Below, piece by piece: positions 20,860 to 27,897 of a stretch of 27,897 bases of DNA (position 1 is the stretch's first letter; the number at the start of each line of letters is the position of its first letter). The stretch spans positions 1 to 27,897 of the forward strand of contig JAHFND010000003.1 of the NCBI GenBank assembly GCA_023267475.1, in the 5' to 3' direction. The position numbers and the translations under genes were made by a program. Under the pieces are notes generated by a model that saw only the letters and a list, made by a program, of their open reading frames with translations, was not told the origin of the DNA and ran no database searches. Source of the DNA: a bacterium (GTDB lineage: Bacteria > Patescibacteriota > Minisyncoccia > Phycocordibacterales > UBA5272).

Positions 20860-21795
20860 ATGCAGAAAGCAAGACACGATTATATTGAATTATCTTTTAT
20901 ATATGTAACAGCAATTGTTACGCTTCTTGCACTTTCTACTATAGCTTCTCCAGTTAATACAGGACATTTTGGTTTGATAACTCCAACTCAAGAGAAAAAG
21001 GAAAGCACATCTACAATATACGATATAAAAGCATTTGATGATATAAAAGTAATAGCTAAATCTTATGTGATTTACGATATTGTCGACAAGAGGGTCATAT
21101 CTTCAAAGAATGAAGATCAAATATTAACTCTCGCTAGTCTTACAAAAGTAATGACAGCAGTGACAGCGCTTACTCACAATAAACCAGATACAAAAATCAC
21201 TATTGATCCTAAAGTAATAGATGGTAAATATGATCTAGGTTTAAAGAAAAATCAAGTTTGGAAACTTGAAGAGCTACTCAAGTATACTTTAGTATTTTCA
21301 TCAAATGATGGGGCTATTGAAATCGCAAATGGATTGGGCGGACAAAAAGCTTTTGTTGAACAAATGAATAATGATGCTGTTTTATTAGGGTTGAAGTTAC
21401 ACTTTAATCATCCTGCAGGGTTAGATGTTGGAAATTTATTTGGTGGAGAAGGTACAGCTCTTGAAGTCGCTAAGCTATTTGCTATTGCTCGTAAACGTTT
21501 TCCAGAAATATTAGATGCGACTACTCATGATAGAGTCACTGTTACTGCAAGTACAGGTAAGATAACAGGTGTTCCAAATACAAATCAAGAGATAGAAGAT
21601 TTACTTGGCGCTGAAGCTTCAAAAACAGGTTTTACAGATAATGCTGGAGGTAATCTAGCGGTTGTAGTAGATACAACTGTAGGTCATCCTGTCGTGATTG
21701 TGGTTCTTGGCTCTACGAGGGAAGGAAGATTTTCAGATATATCTAAACTCTTTAAAGCATTACAGAAAAGTATTGGAAAAAGCGTTGAAAAGTAA
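20860..21795 (+). CDS. D-alanyl-D-alanine carboxypeptidase (peptidase S11, PBP5-like)
   Basis: 311 residues with an N-terminal membrane anchor or signal (about 11-30). The penicillin-binding triads are all present: SLTK (93-96) with the nucleophile Ser93, SSN (147-149) and KTG (255-257, followed by FTDNAGG). It lacks the C-terminal beta domain and amphipathic anchor of E. coli PBP5, so the N-terminal helix is the likely tether. It would trim the terminal D-Ala from stem peptides and so limit cross-linking. It sits between scpB (5 bp) and the mraY operon (48 bp). Confidence 0.93.
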   Translation: MQKARHDYIELSFIYVTAIVTLLALSTIASPVNTGHFGLITPTQEKKESTSTIYDIKAFDDIKVIAKSYVIYDIVDKRVISSKNEDQILTLASLTKVMTAVTALTHNKPDTKITIDPKVIDGKYDLGLKKNQVWKLEELLKYTLVFSSNDGAIEIANGLGGQKAFVEQMNNDAVLLGLKLHFNHPAGLDVGNLFGGEGTALEVAKLFAIARKRFPEILDATTHDRVTVTASTGKITGVPNTNQEIEDLLGAEASKTGFTDNAGGNLAVVVDTTVGHPVVIVVLGSTREGRFSDISKLFKALQKSIGKSVEK

Positions 21796-21828
21796 GGTTT
21801 ATGCACAAGTGTAGGGAGAATTTTCCTA

Positions 21829-21837
21829 TGATATACT
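21829..21837 (+). promoter_or_regulatory. Extended -10 promoter of the mraY operon
   Basis: TGA-TATACT ends 6 nt before ATG 21844, so the operon mRNA would start at or near the first codon of mraY. Confidence 0.6.
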
Positions 21838-21843
21838 TGGTAT

Positions 21844-22911
21844 ATGAATTATCTTGACCCATTTAAGGTATTGTTACCGGCAGCTGTTTCTTTCATAGTA
21901 GGGATACTTATTTCTCCAATTGTTATACGTATTTTGCTTCATTATAAGATTTGGAAAAAGAAAAATATAACCAAATCAATAGATGGGACTGCAGCGACTA
22001 TTACAGCTACATTACATAACGATGAAGAGAAAAAGTTGTTGAGAATGGGGGGTATAGTAGTATGGTTTTCAGTATTTTTTACAGCTTTATTATTTTGGTT
22101 TATATCAAAAGTCTACCCTACATCTTTTACAGAAAAATTAGTTTTTATTTCTCGTAATCAAACATGGTTGCCTTTGATGGGTATGCTAGTTGGGGCATTA
22201 GTAGGAGGATTAGATGATTATTTAGTATCTAGACCTGCTGAGAAAAATGGGAGTTATGTAGGTGGCGGGTTATCATTCCCAGTGCGTTTAGGATCTGTTG
22301 CAGCTATGGGTCTATTTGCTGCACTTTGGTTTAATATAAAACTAGGAGTTGAGTCTGTATACTTACCATTTTACGGATTTTTCCATCTTGGAGGTGTTTT
22401 GTTTATAATATTTTTCGTGATTACTACCGTCGCACTATTTTCTACTAGTGTTATTGATGGAATAGATGGTCTTTCTGGCGGGATTTTTTCAGCGATATTT
22501 TCTGCGTTTGGTGCGATAGCATTTATGCATCACCAGTTTGATATTTCAGCTCTTTGTTTTGTTATAGCTGGGGGAATATTGGCATTTTTATGGTTTAATA
22601 TTCCTCCAGCATCATTTATGATGGGCGAAACGGGGATAATGGCTATACTTCTTGCGCTTTCAGTTATAGTATTTTTAACAAACGCCGTACTTTATCTTCC
22701 TATCATAGCTTTTCCTCTTGTTGTCACTTCGTCTTCTGTAATCTTACAGTTGTTATCAAAGAAATTCTTAAAAAAGAAGTTATTTTTAGTTGCACCACTT
22801 CATCATCATTTTGAAGCTAAAGGCTGGCCAAGACAAAAAATTGTAATGCGTTATTGGATTGTTTCTTACATATGTGCTCTTCTCGGAGTTATAGTATCTT
22901 TAATTAGTTAA
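21844..22911 (+). CDS. mraY: Phospho-N-acetylmuramoyl-pentapeptide transferase (MraY), divergent
   Basis: A 355-residue polytopic membrane enzyme that transfers phospho-MurNAc-pentapeptide to undecaprenyl phosphate (lipid I). It has about ten hydrophobic helices, the Asp pair in GGLDDYL (Asp124, Asp125), the catalytic-loop DGIDGLSGG and the HHHFEAKGWP loop near the C-terminus. Some usual MraY features are altered: the GTPTMGG loop reads only RMGG (67-70), and the lysine-rich stretch after DDxxK is replaced by a Gly-rich segment (residues 135-148). Position directly before ftsW and murG supports MraY over the related WecA. Confidence 0.92.
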   Translation: MNYLDPFKVLLPAAVSFIVGILISPIVIRILLHYKIWKKKNITKSIDGTAATITATLHNDEEKKLLRMGGIVVWFSVFFTALLFWFISKVYPTSFTEKLVFISRNQTWLPLMGMLVGALVGGLDDYLVSRPAEKNGSYVGGGLSFPVRLGSVAAMGLFAALWFNIKLGVESVYLPFYGFFHLGGVLFIIFFVITTVALFSTSVIDGIDGLSGGIFSAIFSAFGAIAFMHHQFDISALCFVIAGGILAFLWFNIPPASFMMGETGIMAILLALSVIVFLTNAVLYLPIIAFPLVVTSSSVILQLLSKKFLKKKLFLVAPLHHHFEAKGWPRQKIVMRYWIVSYICALLGVIVSLIS

Positions 22912-22913
22912 AT

Positions 22914-24014
22914 ATGTTTGAGAGAGTTGATAAGACACTTTTATTTACAATATTAATTCTTCTTATAAGTGGTCTTATAATATTTGGTTCAGCAGCATTA
23001 GGAGTGCTTGCAGTGAACGAAGCGAAGTTTTATTCAGTTGTAGAGACACAACTTATATATGCTCTTATAGGAGGAGCAATAGCTTTATGTGTTGGAGTTA
23101 TGATTCCTTATACTTGGTACAAGAAATATGCTTATGTATTTTTTGGTATAGCTTTATTTGTTACCACACTAGTTTTCGTACCTTTTTTATCTAGGTATCA
23201 TGGAGGAGCACATCGTTGGATTGATTTAGGTCCTCTTTCTCTTCAGCCAAGTGAGATGCTAAAGTTTACTTTTGTATTAGTGGTAGCTTTGTGGTGTTCA
23301 AAATACAGGCAAAGTTTTAAAGATTGGAAATATGGTTTACTTCCTTATATACTGTCTGCTGGAATAGTTTCAGCGTTGTTACTTGCTCAACCAGACTTCG
23401 GTACGTACCTTATAATAATTTCTTCTTCTTTTATTGTTTATTTTGTTGGGGGTGCACGAAAGAAACATATATACACTTTATTAATTGCTGGTTTGATTGG
23501 ATTTGTATTGGTAATAGCTGTCCGGCCTTATATGTTGGAAAGAGTAAAGACTTTCTTTAATAATTCTCATGATCCACGTGGATCATCTTGGCAACTCAAT
23601 CAATCATTAATAGCAATAGGTAGTGGAGGATTAACAGGTAGAGGTCTTGGTCAAAGTGTTCAGAAGTTTAATTATCTTCCGGAGCCGATAGGGGATTCTA
23701 TTTTTGCAGTATTAGGGGAAGAGTTAGGTTTCTTAGGGGTACTTTGTGTGCTTATACTATATGGTATAGTAGCTATAAGGGGATATATTATTTCTAAGTT
23801 TTCCCCTGACCAATTTGGTAGATTACTTGCTGTTGGAATCACTATGATTATTCTTGCGCAAGCTACTCTCAACATGGGGTCTATGCTTGGCATTGTTCCT
23901 CTGATGGGAGTACCACTTCCACTTGTTTCTCATGGTGGTACTGCACTTATGACGGCACTTTTTGAATTAGGAGTATTACTTAATATTTCAAAATCAGCTT
24001 ATAATTTTATATGA
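22914..24014 (+). CDS. ftsW: Peptidoglycan glycosyltransferase FtsW (SEDS family)
   Basis: A 366-residue protein with about ten membrane helices, the normal SEDS length. Diagnostic parts are HRWIDLGPLSLQPSEMLKF, LLAQPDFGT, the extracytoplasmic LPEPIGDSIFAVLGEELGF and the last-helix GVPLPLVSHGGTALM. It polymerises lipid II at division sites, with a partner class B penicillin-binding protein that is not in the window. FtsW rather than RodA is favoured by its place between mraY (2 bp before) and murG (4-bp ATGA overlap). Confidence 0.94.
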   Translation: MFERVDKTLLFTILILLISGLIIFGSAALGVLAVNEAKFYSVVETQLIYALIGGAIALCVGVMIPYTWYKKYAYVFFGIALFVTTLVFVPFLSRYHGGAHRWIDLGPLSLQPSEMLKFTFVLVVALWCSKYRQSFKDWKYGLLPYILSAGIVSALLLAQPDFGTYLIIISSSFIVYFVGGARKKHIYTLLIAGLIGFVLVIAVRPYMLERVKTFFNNSHDPRGSSWQLNQSLIAIGSGGLTGRGLGQSVQKFNYLPEPIGDSIFAVLGEELGFLGVLCVLILYGIVAIRGYIISKFSPDQFGRLLAVGITMIILAQATLNMGSMLGIVPLMGVPLPLVSHGGTALMTALFELGVLLNISKSAYNFI

Positions 24015-25117
24015 AAATAGTAATTACAGGAGCAGGAGGAGGACATTTTTATCCGTTGATTGCGGTAGTTGAGCGTATTCGTAAAGAAGTCTTTGTTCAA
24101 AAAATAGTTCAACCGGATATTTATTTTTTCTCTGATAATCCATATGATGAGAAAGCTCTTTTTGAATCACAAATAAAATTTGTCCAGATTCCGGCAGGAA
24201 AGCTCCATCTTTATCCGTCTATAGATACATTTACAGGATTTTTTAAGACTATTATTGGTTGTTTTATTTCTATAATAAAAATATATTCTTTATATCCTGA
24301 TGTAATATTTGCAAAGGGTGGTTATTCTAGTTTTCCTATTTTGTTTGCAGCAAGAATCTTGTCTATACCTGTTGTCATCCATGAGTCAGACACGGTCCCT
24401 GGACGCACTACAAAATGGGCTGGTAAGTTTGCTCTCCGTGTAGCTCTTTCTTATGCAGAAGCAGTAAAGTTTTATCCAAAAGAAAAAGTTGCACTGACTG
24501 GACAACCTATAAGAGATTTTTTAATTCCTCCGGCAGATTACGAACGTGTATATGGTGCGAAAGATAGACCTGTTATTTTGATTCTTGGTGGTTCACAAGG
24601 GAGTAAGACTATAAATGAAGCAATACTTCGTGTTCTTCCTGAATTATTAAATAAGTGTGATATTGTTCATCAGGTTGGAACAAATAATGTTACTGAAATG
24701 AAACAAATCTCAGAATCAATATTAAAGGATCATCAGTTTAAAGATAGGTACTTTATGGATGGATTTATTGATCCTGGAATATTTTACTCTAAAGTGGATA
24801 TGACTATCACTCGTGCAGGTTCAGCGATGTTTGAGATGGCATTATGGCAACTTCCTATGCTTGTAATTCCTATCGGAGAAGCTGTTAGTCGTGATCAAAG
24901 AACAAATGCTTATGCAATGGCTTCTCGTGGAGTAGCTAGAGTTTTAGAAGAAAACAATCTTGGTAACGCTATTTTGATGACAGAGATTTCTCAAATTCTA
25001 GATAATAAAGAAAATTATGCAAAGATGTCACAAGCCGGAAAACAATTTGAGACATCACGGAATGCATCTTCTGTTATCGCTCGTGAGTTAATACGTATAG
25101 GTCTTAGTCATTCATAA
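24011..25117 (+). CDS. murG: UDP-GlcNAc--lipid I N-acetylglucosaminyltransferase MurG
   Basis: A 368-residue peripheral membrane GT-B enzyme that makes lipid II. The N-terminal GAGGGHFYPLIAV (8-20) is the lipid I-side glycine loop. FAKGGYSSFPILFAARI and VVIHESDTVPG follow, and the C-terminal half has the LGGSQGSKTINEA UDP-GlcNAc loop and RAGSAMFEMALWQLPMLVIP. Its start codon overlaps the ftsW stop by four bases, indicating translational coupling. Confidence 0.95.
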   Translation: MKIVITGAGGGHFYPLIAVVERIRKEVFVQKIVQPDIYFFSDNPYDEKALFESQIKFVQIPAGKLHLYPSIDTFTGFFKTIIGCFISIIKIYSLYPDVIFAKGGYSSFPILFAARILSIPVVIHESDTVPGRTTKWAGKFALRVALSYAEAVKFYPKEKVALTGQPIRDFLIPPADYERVYGAKDRPVILILGGSQGSKTINEAILRVLPELLNKCDIVHQVGTNNVTEMKQISESILKDHQFKDRYFMDGFIDPGIFYSKVDMTITRAGSAMFEMALWQLPMLVIPIGEAVSRDQRTNAYAMASRGVARVLEENNLGNAILMTEISQILDNKENYAKMSQAGKQFETSRNASSVIARELIRIGLSHS

Positions 25118-25124
25118 ACAGTAT

Positions 25125-26450
25125 ATGTCAGAAAACAAAGAATCAGTTGTAACAAGATTTGCGCCAAGCCCTACAGGTTTACTTCACATGGGTAATTATC
25201 GTACAGCAGTATTTTCTTATTTATATGCTCGTAAAAATAACGGTAAATTTATTCTTCGCATTGAAGATACAGACAGAGAAAGAAGTAAGAAAGAATATGA
25301 AGAAAATATTATAGAATCTTTGAATTGGTTAGGATTGAATTACGATGAAATGTATAGACAAAGTGAGCATGTAGATACTCATAAAAAATATTTACAGAAA
25401 CTAATAGATGATGGGCATGCTTATATCTCGAAAGAGTTAGCAAAAGATGGTAGTGGTATAGAACGTGAACTGGTACGGTTTAAGAACAAAGAAGAGGTTA
25501 TAACGTTTACAGATGCTATTCGTGGAGATATCACGACTGATACAAAAGATCTAGGAGATTTTGTCATTGCAAAATCCATAACAGAACCACTATTCCATCT
25601 GGCTGTTGTTGTGGATGATTACGAAGAGGGGGTTACTCACGTGATAAGAGGTGAAGATCATATACCAAATACTCCACGCCAAATTTTGATAGCAAGAGCA
25701 CTTGGTTTTCCATCTCCTACGTATGCACATCTCCCACTTGTGTTATCTGAAGATCGTACAAAACTTTCAAAACGAAAGGGGGCACTTCCTGTAACTGCAT
25801 ATCGTGATATGGGATATCTTCCTTCTGCGATAATTAATTTTATGGCTTTTACTGGTTGGAATCCTGGTGGGGTGGAAGAGATTTTTACATTAGAAGAATT
25901 GGTAAAAACTTTTGATATATCGAAAGTCCATAAAGGTGGGGCTATCTTTAATGAAGAGAAATTAGCTTGGATGAATAAAGAACACATTAGGAAGCAGACC
26001 ACTGAAGAACAATTATCTTCTGTCAAGAAATATATGGCGGATTATGATGAATTATTACTTAATAGATTACTCCCAACTATAATAGACAGAATTTCTGCTT
26101 ATGGCGAGCTAGTTAATATTGAGGGTTCTGAGTTTAGATTTTTTATGAAACAACCAGATATAGATATTGAAAAAGTTGTCTGGAAAGATGATGAACCTTC
26201 TAAATCAAAAGAGTATCTAGAGTCAATAAAAGAAATACTAGCAATTATTGATTTTTCATCACCTCAGGTGATTAAAGAAGCAATAATGCCTTACGCCACA
26301 GAAAAAGGCAAAGGAAATGTTCTTTGGCCACTACGTTATTCTCTGTCAGGTCAAGAAAAGTCGGTAGATCCTTTCACTATCTGTTATGTGCTTGGAAAAG
26401 TTGAAACTATATCAAGAATAGAGTCTGTATGTAATAAAATCGATTCTTAG
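25125..26450 (+). CDS. gltX: Glutamate--tRNA ligase
   Basis: A 441-residue class I synthetase. RFAPSPTGLLHMGNYRTA contains the HIGH-type HMGN (21-24), FILRIEDTDRERS follows, and the KMSKS-type KLSKR is at 213-217. VIRGEDHIPNTPRQI is the usual active-site stretch. The C-terminal anticodon-binding region is shorter than in most bacterial GluRS (about 470-500 residues). The AspRS and AlaRS encoded here are also compact. Whether it also charges tRNA-Gln cannot be read from the sequence. The gene is embedded 7 bp after murG and 7 bp before the M23 gene, in the wall operon. Confidence 0.95.
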   Translation: MSENKESVVTRFAPSPTGLLHMGNYRTAVFSYLYARKNNGKFILRIEDTDRERSKKEYEENIIESLNWLGLNYDEMYRQSEHVDTHKKYLQKLIDDGHAYISKELAKDGSGIERELVRFKNKEEVITFTDAIRGDITTDTKDLGDFVIAKSITEPLFHLAVVVDDYEEGVTHVIRGEDHIPNTPRQILIARALGFPSPTYAHLPLVLSEDRTKLSKRKGALPVTAYRDMGYLPSAIINFMAFTGWNPGGVEEIFTLEELVKTFDISKVHKGGAIFNEEKLAWMNKEHIRKQTTEEQLSSVKKYMADYDELLLNRLLPTIIDRISAYGELVNIEGSEFRFFMKQPDIDIEKVVWKDDEPSKSKEYLESIKEILAIIDFSSPQVIKEAIMPYATEKGKGNVLWPLRYSLSGQEKSVDPFTICYVLGKVETISRIESVCNKIDS

Positions 26451-26457
26451 TTAGAAT

Positions 26458-27744
26458 ATGTTTCGTCGCTCTTTTATTTCTTTATTATTAGTTTGTATAG
26501 TTAGCATATTGCCAATATATGTTTATGGAGAAACAGCAGATGAGTTAAGGTCTAATCTTGATTCATTGTCGGCTAAAATTGATGCTCTAGATAAGGAAAT
26601 AAAGGAATATAATGACAAAATAAGTAAAACTCAAGGAGAGGCGAAGACACTTAAGCAGGCATTAGCTAATTTAGAAGTAAGGAGAGCTCTTCTATCTAAA
26701 GAAATAAATCGAACTAAATTACGTATTACAGAGACGCAAGAAAATATAGTTGATACTGAAGGGAAAATAACAGTTACTCAAACTGTTATGTCAAAAAATA
26801 AACAAGCACTTTCCGAAATGCTTCGTTCGTTAGTTCATTCTGAGCAAACAGTTCCTCCTTTTGTTGGAGCTTTGTCTAATGGTTCACATTTATCAGATGC
26901 ACTAGATATGATAAAACGTGGGGGAGATGTATCACATGCTATTGATGATAAAGTTAAAGAACTTGCGAACACTAAAGCTACATTAGATGGACAGAAGAAA
27001 TCTTATGAAGCAAGTAAACAGAAATTAGAATCTTTGAATGCTACATTGACTGATCAAAAACTATTAGTAGAGGCGACTAGTAAAGAAAAAAGTAATTTGT
27101 TGATAGAAACAAAAAATAAAGAGAGTACATATCAACAATTATTAGCAGACAGAAAACAAAAGAAGGAACAATTAGAATCAGAAATGCTTGATGTCGAATC
27201 AAGATTAAAAACAATAGTTGATGCAAGTAAGCTTCCTAAATATGGGAAGGGAGTTCTCCAATATCCAGTTGAGAATGTTTTGATTACTCAATATTTCGGT
27301 AATACTCCTTTTGCCAGTAAGAATCCTCAGGTCTATAATGGTTCAGGTCACAACGGTGTGGACTTTTCAGTGAGAATAGGTTCACCAATATTATCAGCTG
27401 GTGCTGGCACAGTCATAGGTACTGGTAACACTGATTCTGCATGTAGTGGAGTGTCTTACGGTAAATGGATTCTAATTCGTCATATGAATGGTCTTACAAC
27501 CCTTTATGCACACTTATCTGTGATACAGGTAGTGGAAGGTCAGAATGTTACATCTGGCCAGAAGATTGCGTTATCTGGTAATACTGGATACAGTACTGGT
27601 CCACATCTTCATTTTACAGTTTATGCATCAGACGCAGTTCATGTATCAGGCCCTACAGAATATAAGAGTAAGGTCTGTGGTACTTATATGATAATGCCTC
27701 TTGCTCCACGTGCTGGATATCTTAACCCTCTATCTTATTTATAA
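26458..27744 (+). CDS. EnvC-like coiled-coil peptidase M23 (LytM) murein hydrolase
   Basis: A 428-residue exported protein with a signal peptide (about 1-24, ending VYGETA), a long coiled coil (about 25-255; heptad-rich with repeated Lys/Glu/Leu) and a C-terminal LytM domain (about 285-415). All zinc and catalytic positions are present: His298 and Asp302 (HNGVD), His352 (YAH) and His383/His385 (HLH), so unlike the E. coli EnvC regulator it should be an active peptidoglycan endopeptidase. Two cysteines in the domain (CSGVSYG and KVCGTY) could form a disulfide. It is the last gene of the mraY operon and would cut cross-links during division. Confidence 0.93.
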   Translation: MFRRSFISLLLVCIVSILPIYVYGETADELRSNLDSLSAKIDALDKEIKEYNDKISKTQGEAKTLKQALANLEVRRALLSKEINRTKLRITETQENIVDTEGKITVTQTVMSKNKQALSEMLRSLVHSEQTVPPFVGALSNGSHLSDALDMIKRGGDVSHAIDDKVKELANTKATLDGQKKSYEASKQKLESLNATLTDQKLLVEATSKEKSNLLIETKNKESTYQQLLADRKQKKEQLESEMLDVESRLKTIVDASKLPKYGKGVLQYPVENVLITQYFGNTPFASKNPQVYNGSGHNGVDFSVRIGSPILSAGAGTVIGTGNTDSACSGVSYGKWILIRHMNGLTTLYAHLSVIQVVEGQNVTSGQKIALSGNTGYSTGPHLHFTVYASDAVHVSGPTEYKSKVCGTYMIMPLAPRAGYLNPLSYL

Positions 27745-27762
27745 AATTTAGATTGGAAGAGT

Positions 27763-27796
27763 AGGGGAGTCCCCTGTTAAAAAGAGGCTTTTAAAA
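27763..27796 (+). terminator. Possible terminator after the wall operon
   Basis: AGGGG (27763-27767)/CCCCT (27771-27775) with a 3-nt loop is followed by TTAAAA (27777-27782)/TTTTAA (27789-27794). The T-run is short and part of the second hairpin, so termination is plausible but not clear. Confidence 0.4.
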
Positions 27797-27806
27797 CAAC
27801 TCAATT

Positions 27807-27815
27807 TGATATACT
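27807..27815 (+). promoter_or_regulatory. Extended -10 promoter of the last gene
   Basis: TGA-TATACT ends 7 nt before ATG 27823, the same layout as trpS and mraY. Confidence 0.55.
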
Positions 27816-27822
27816 TATATTT

Positions 27823-27897
27823 ATGATCTCATTCACTATCCCAGCGTTCACATTAATTCTTTTTGCTGCAGTTCTCGCAGGTATTGTAGTTGGTATT
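27823..27897 (+). CDS. N-terminus of a membrane or exported protein (3' truncated)
   Basis: Only 25 codons are in the window. They encode a hydrophobic segment (FTLILFAAVLAGIVVGI) that could be a signal peptide or first membrane helix. The start is supported by the -10 box just upstream. The family cannot be named. Confidence 0.6.
   Translation, partial: MISFTIPAFTLILFAAVLAGIVVGI

Noticed and set aside
26452..26457. TAGAAT as a promoter of the M23 gene
   Set aside because: It touches the ATG directly, so the transcript would start inside the gene; the gene is best seen as the operon's last member.

Overview
The window is a gene-dense, AT-rich stretch of a bacterial chromosome with every supported gene on the + strand. 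It reads with the standard code: TGA is used as a stop, for example at 7768-7770. The closest match is a member of the Candidate Phyla Radiation (Patescibacteria), probably a Parcubacteria-type lineage. Reasons are the domain-stripped aminoacyl-tRNA synthetases (AlaRS 637 aa, AspRS 468 aa without its GAD insertion, GluRS 441 aa), a one-helix membrane protein with a baseplate-J-like body of a kind I associate with these genomes, a minimal gene complement, and promoters lying almost on top of start codons. The assignment is inference; no rRNA is present to confirm it.

Layout. 1-2188: the end of a DsbA-like thioredoxin-fold protein, a small helical protein, an alpha/beta hydrolase and the ATPase ychF. 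2189-5956: mixed, with three small stand-alone genes (2384, 3353, 5641), each with its own -35/-10 promoter, a Shine-Dalgarno site and (downstream) an intrinsic terminator, interleaved with a half-size EamA transporter and alaS. 6008-7770: a short protein with a possible actin/PilM-like fold, overlapping a membrane-anchored baseplate-J-like protein. 7767-11988: the translation/transcription block infA-rpmJ-rpsM-rpsK-rpsD-rpoA-rplQ-rplM-rpsI, closed by a terminator. 12030-15799: the Hsp70 set grpE-dnaK-dnaJ. 15955-19537: trpS, aspS and a secreted GH18-like glycosidase. 19586-21795: scpA-scpB and a D,D-carboxypeptidase. 21829-27744: a tight wall-synthesis operon mraY-ftsW-murG-gltX-LytM/M23 hydrolase. 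A truncated membrane-protein gene starts at 27823.

The genes fall into three working groups: protein synthesis and folding; chromosome segregation (ScpAB); and peptidoglycan synthesis and remodelling (MraY makes lipid I, MurG makes lipid II, FtsW polymerises it, the carboxypeptidase and LytM protein trim it, the GH18 enzyme may cut a glycan).

The most interesting material is non-coding. (1) Two long imperfect hairpins (2176-2304 and 15796-15920) share their arm ends and a 6-nt apical-loop layout but have different, internally complementary middle stems, and each swallows the stop codon of the gene before it. (2) Tandem 7-bp repeats (AACTAAN-like) occur in the grpE-dnaK spacer, inside the 5' coding part of grpE, before scpA and, weakly, before rpoA. 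(3) At least twelve genes have a -10 box (often extended, TGnTATACT-like) ending only 6-12 nt before the ATG, predicting leaderless or near-leaderless mRNAs, in contrast with the Shine-Dalgarno-led orphan genes. No gene-free stretch exceeds about 200 bases, and I see no tRNA, rRNA, CRISPR array or insertion sequence.
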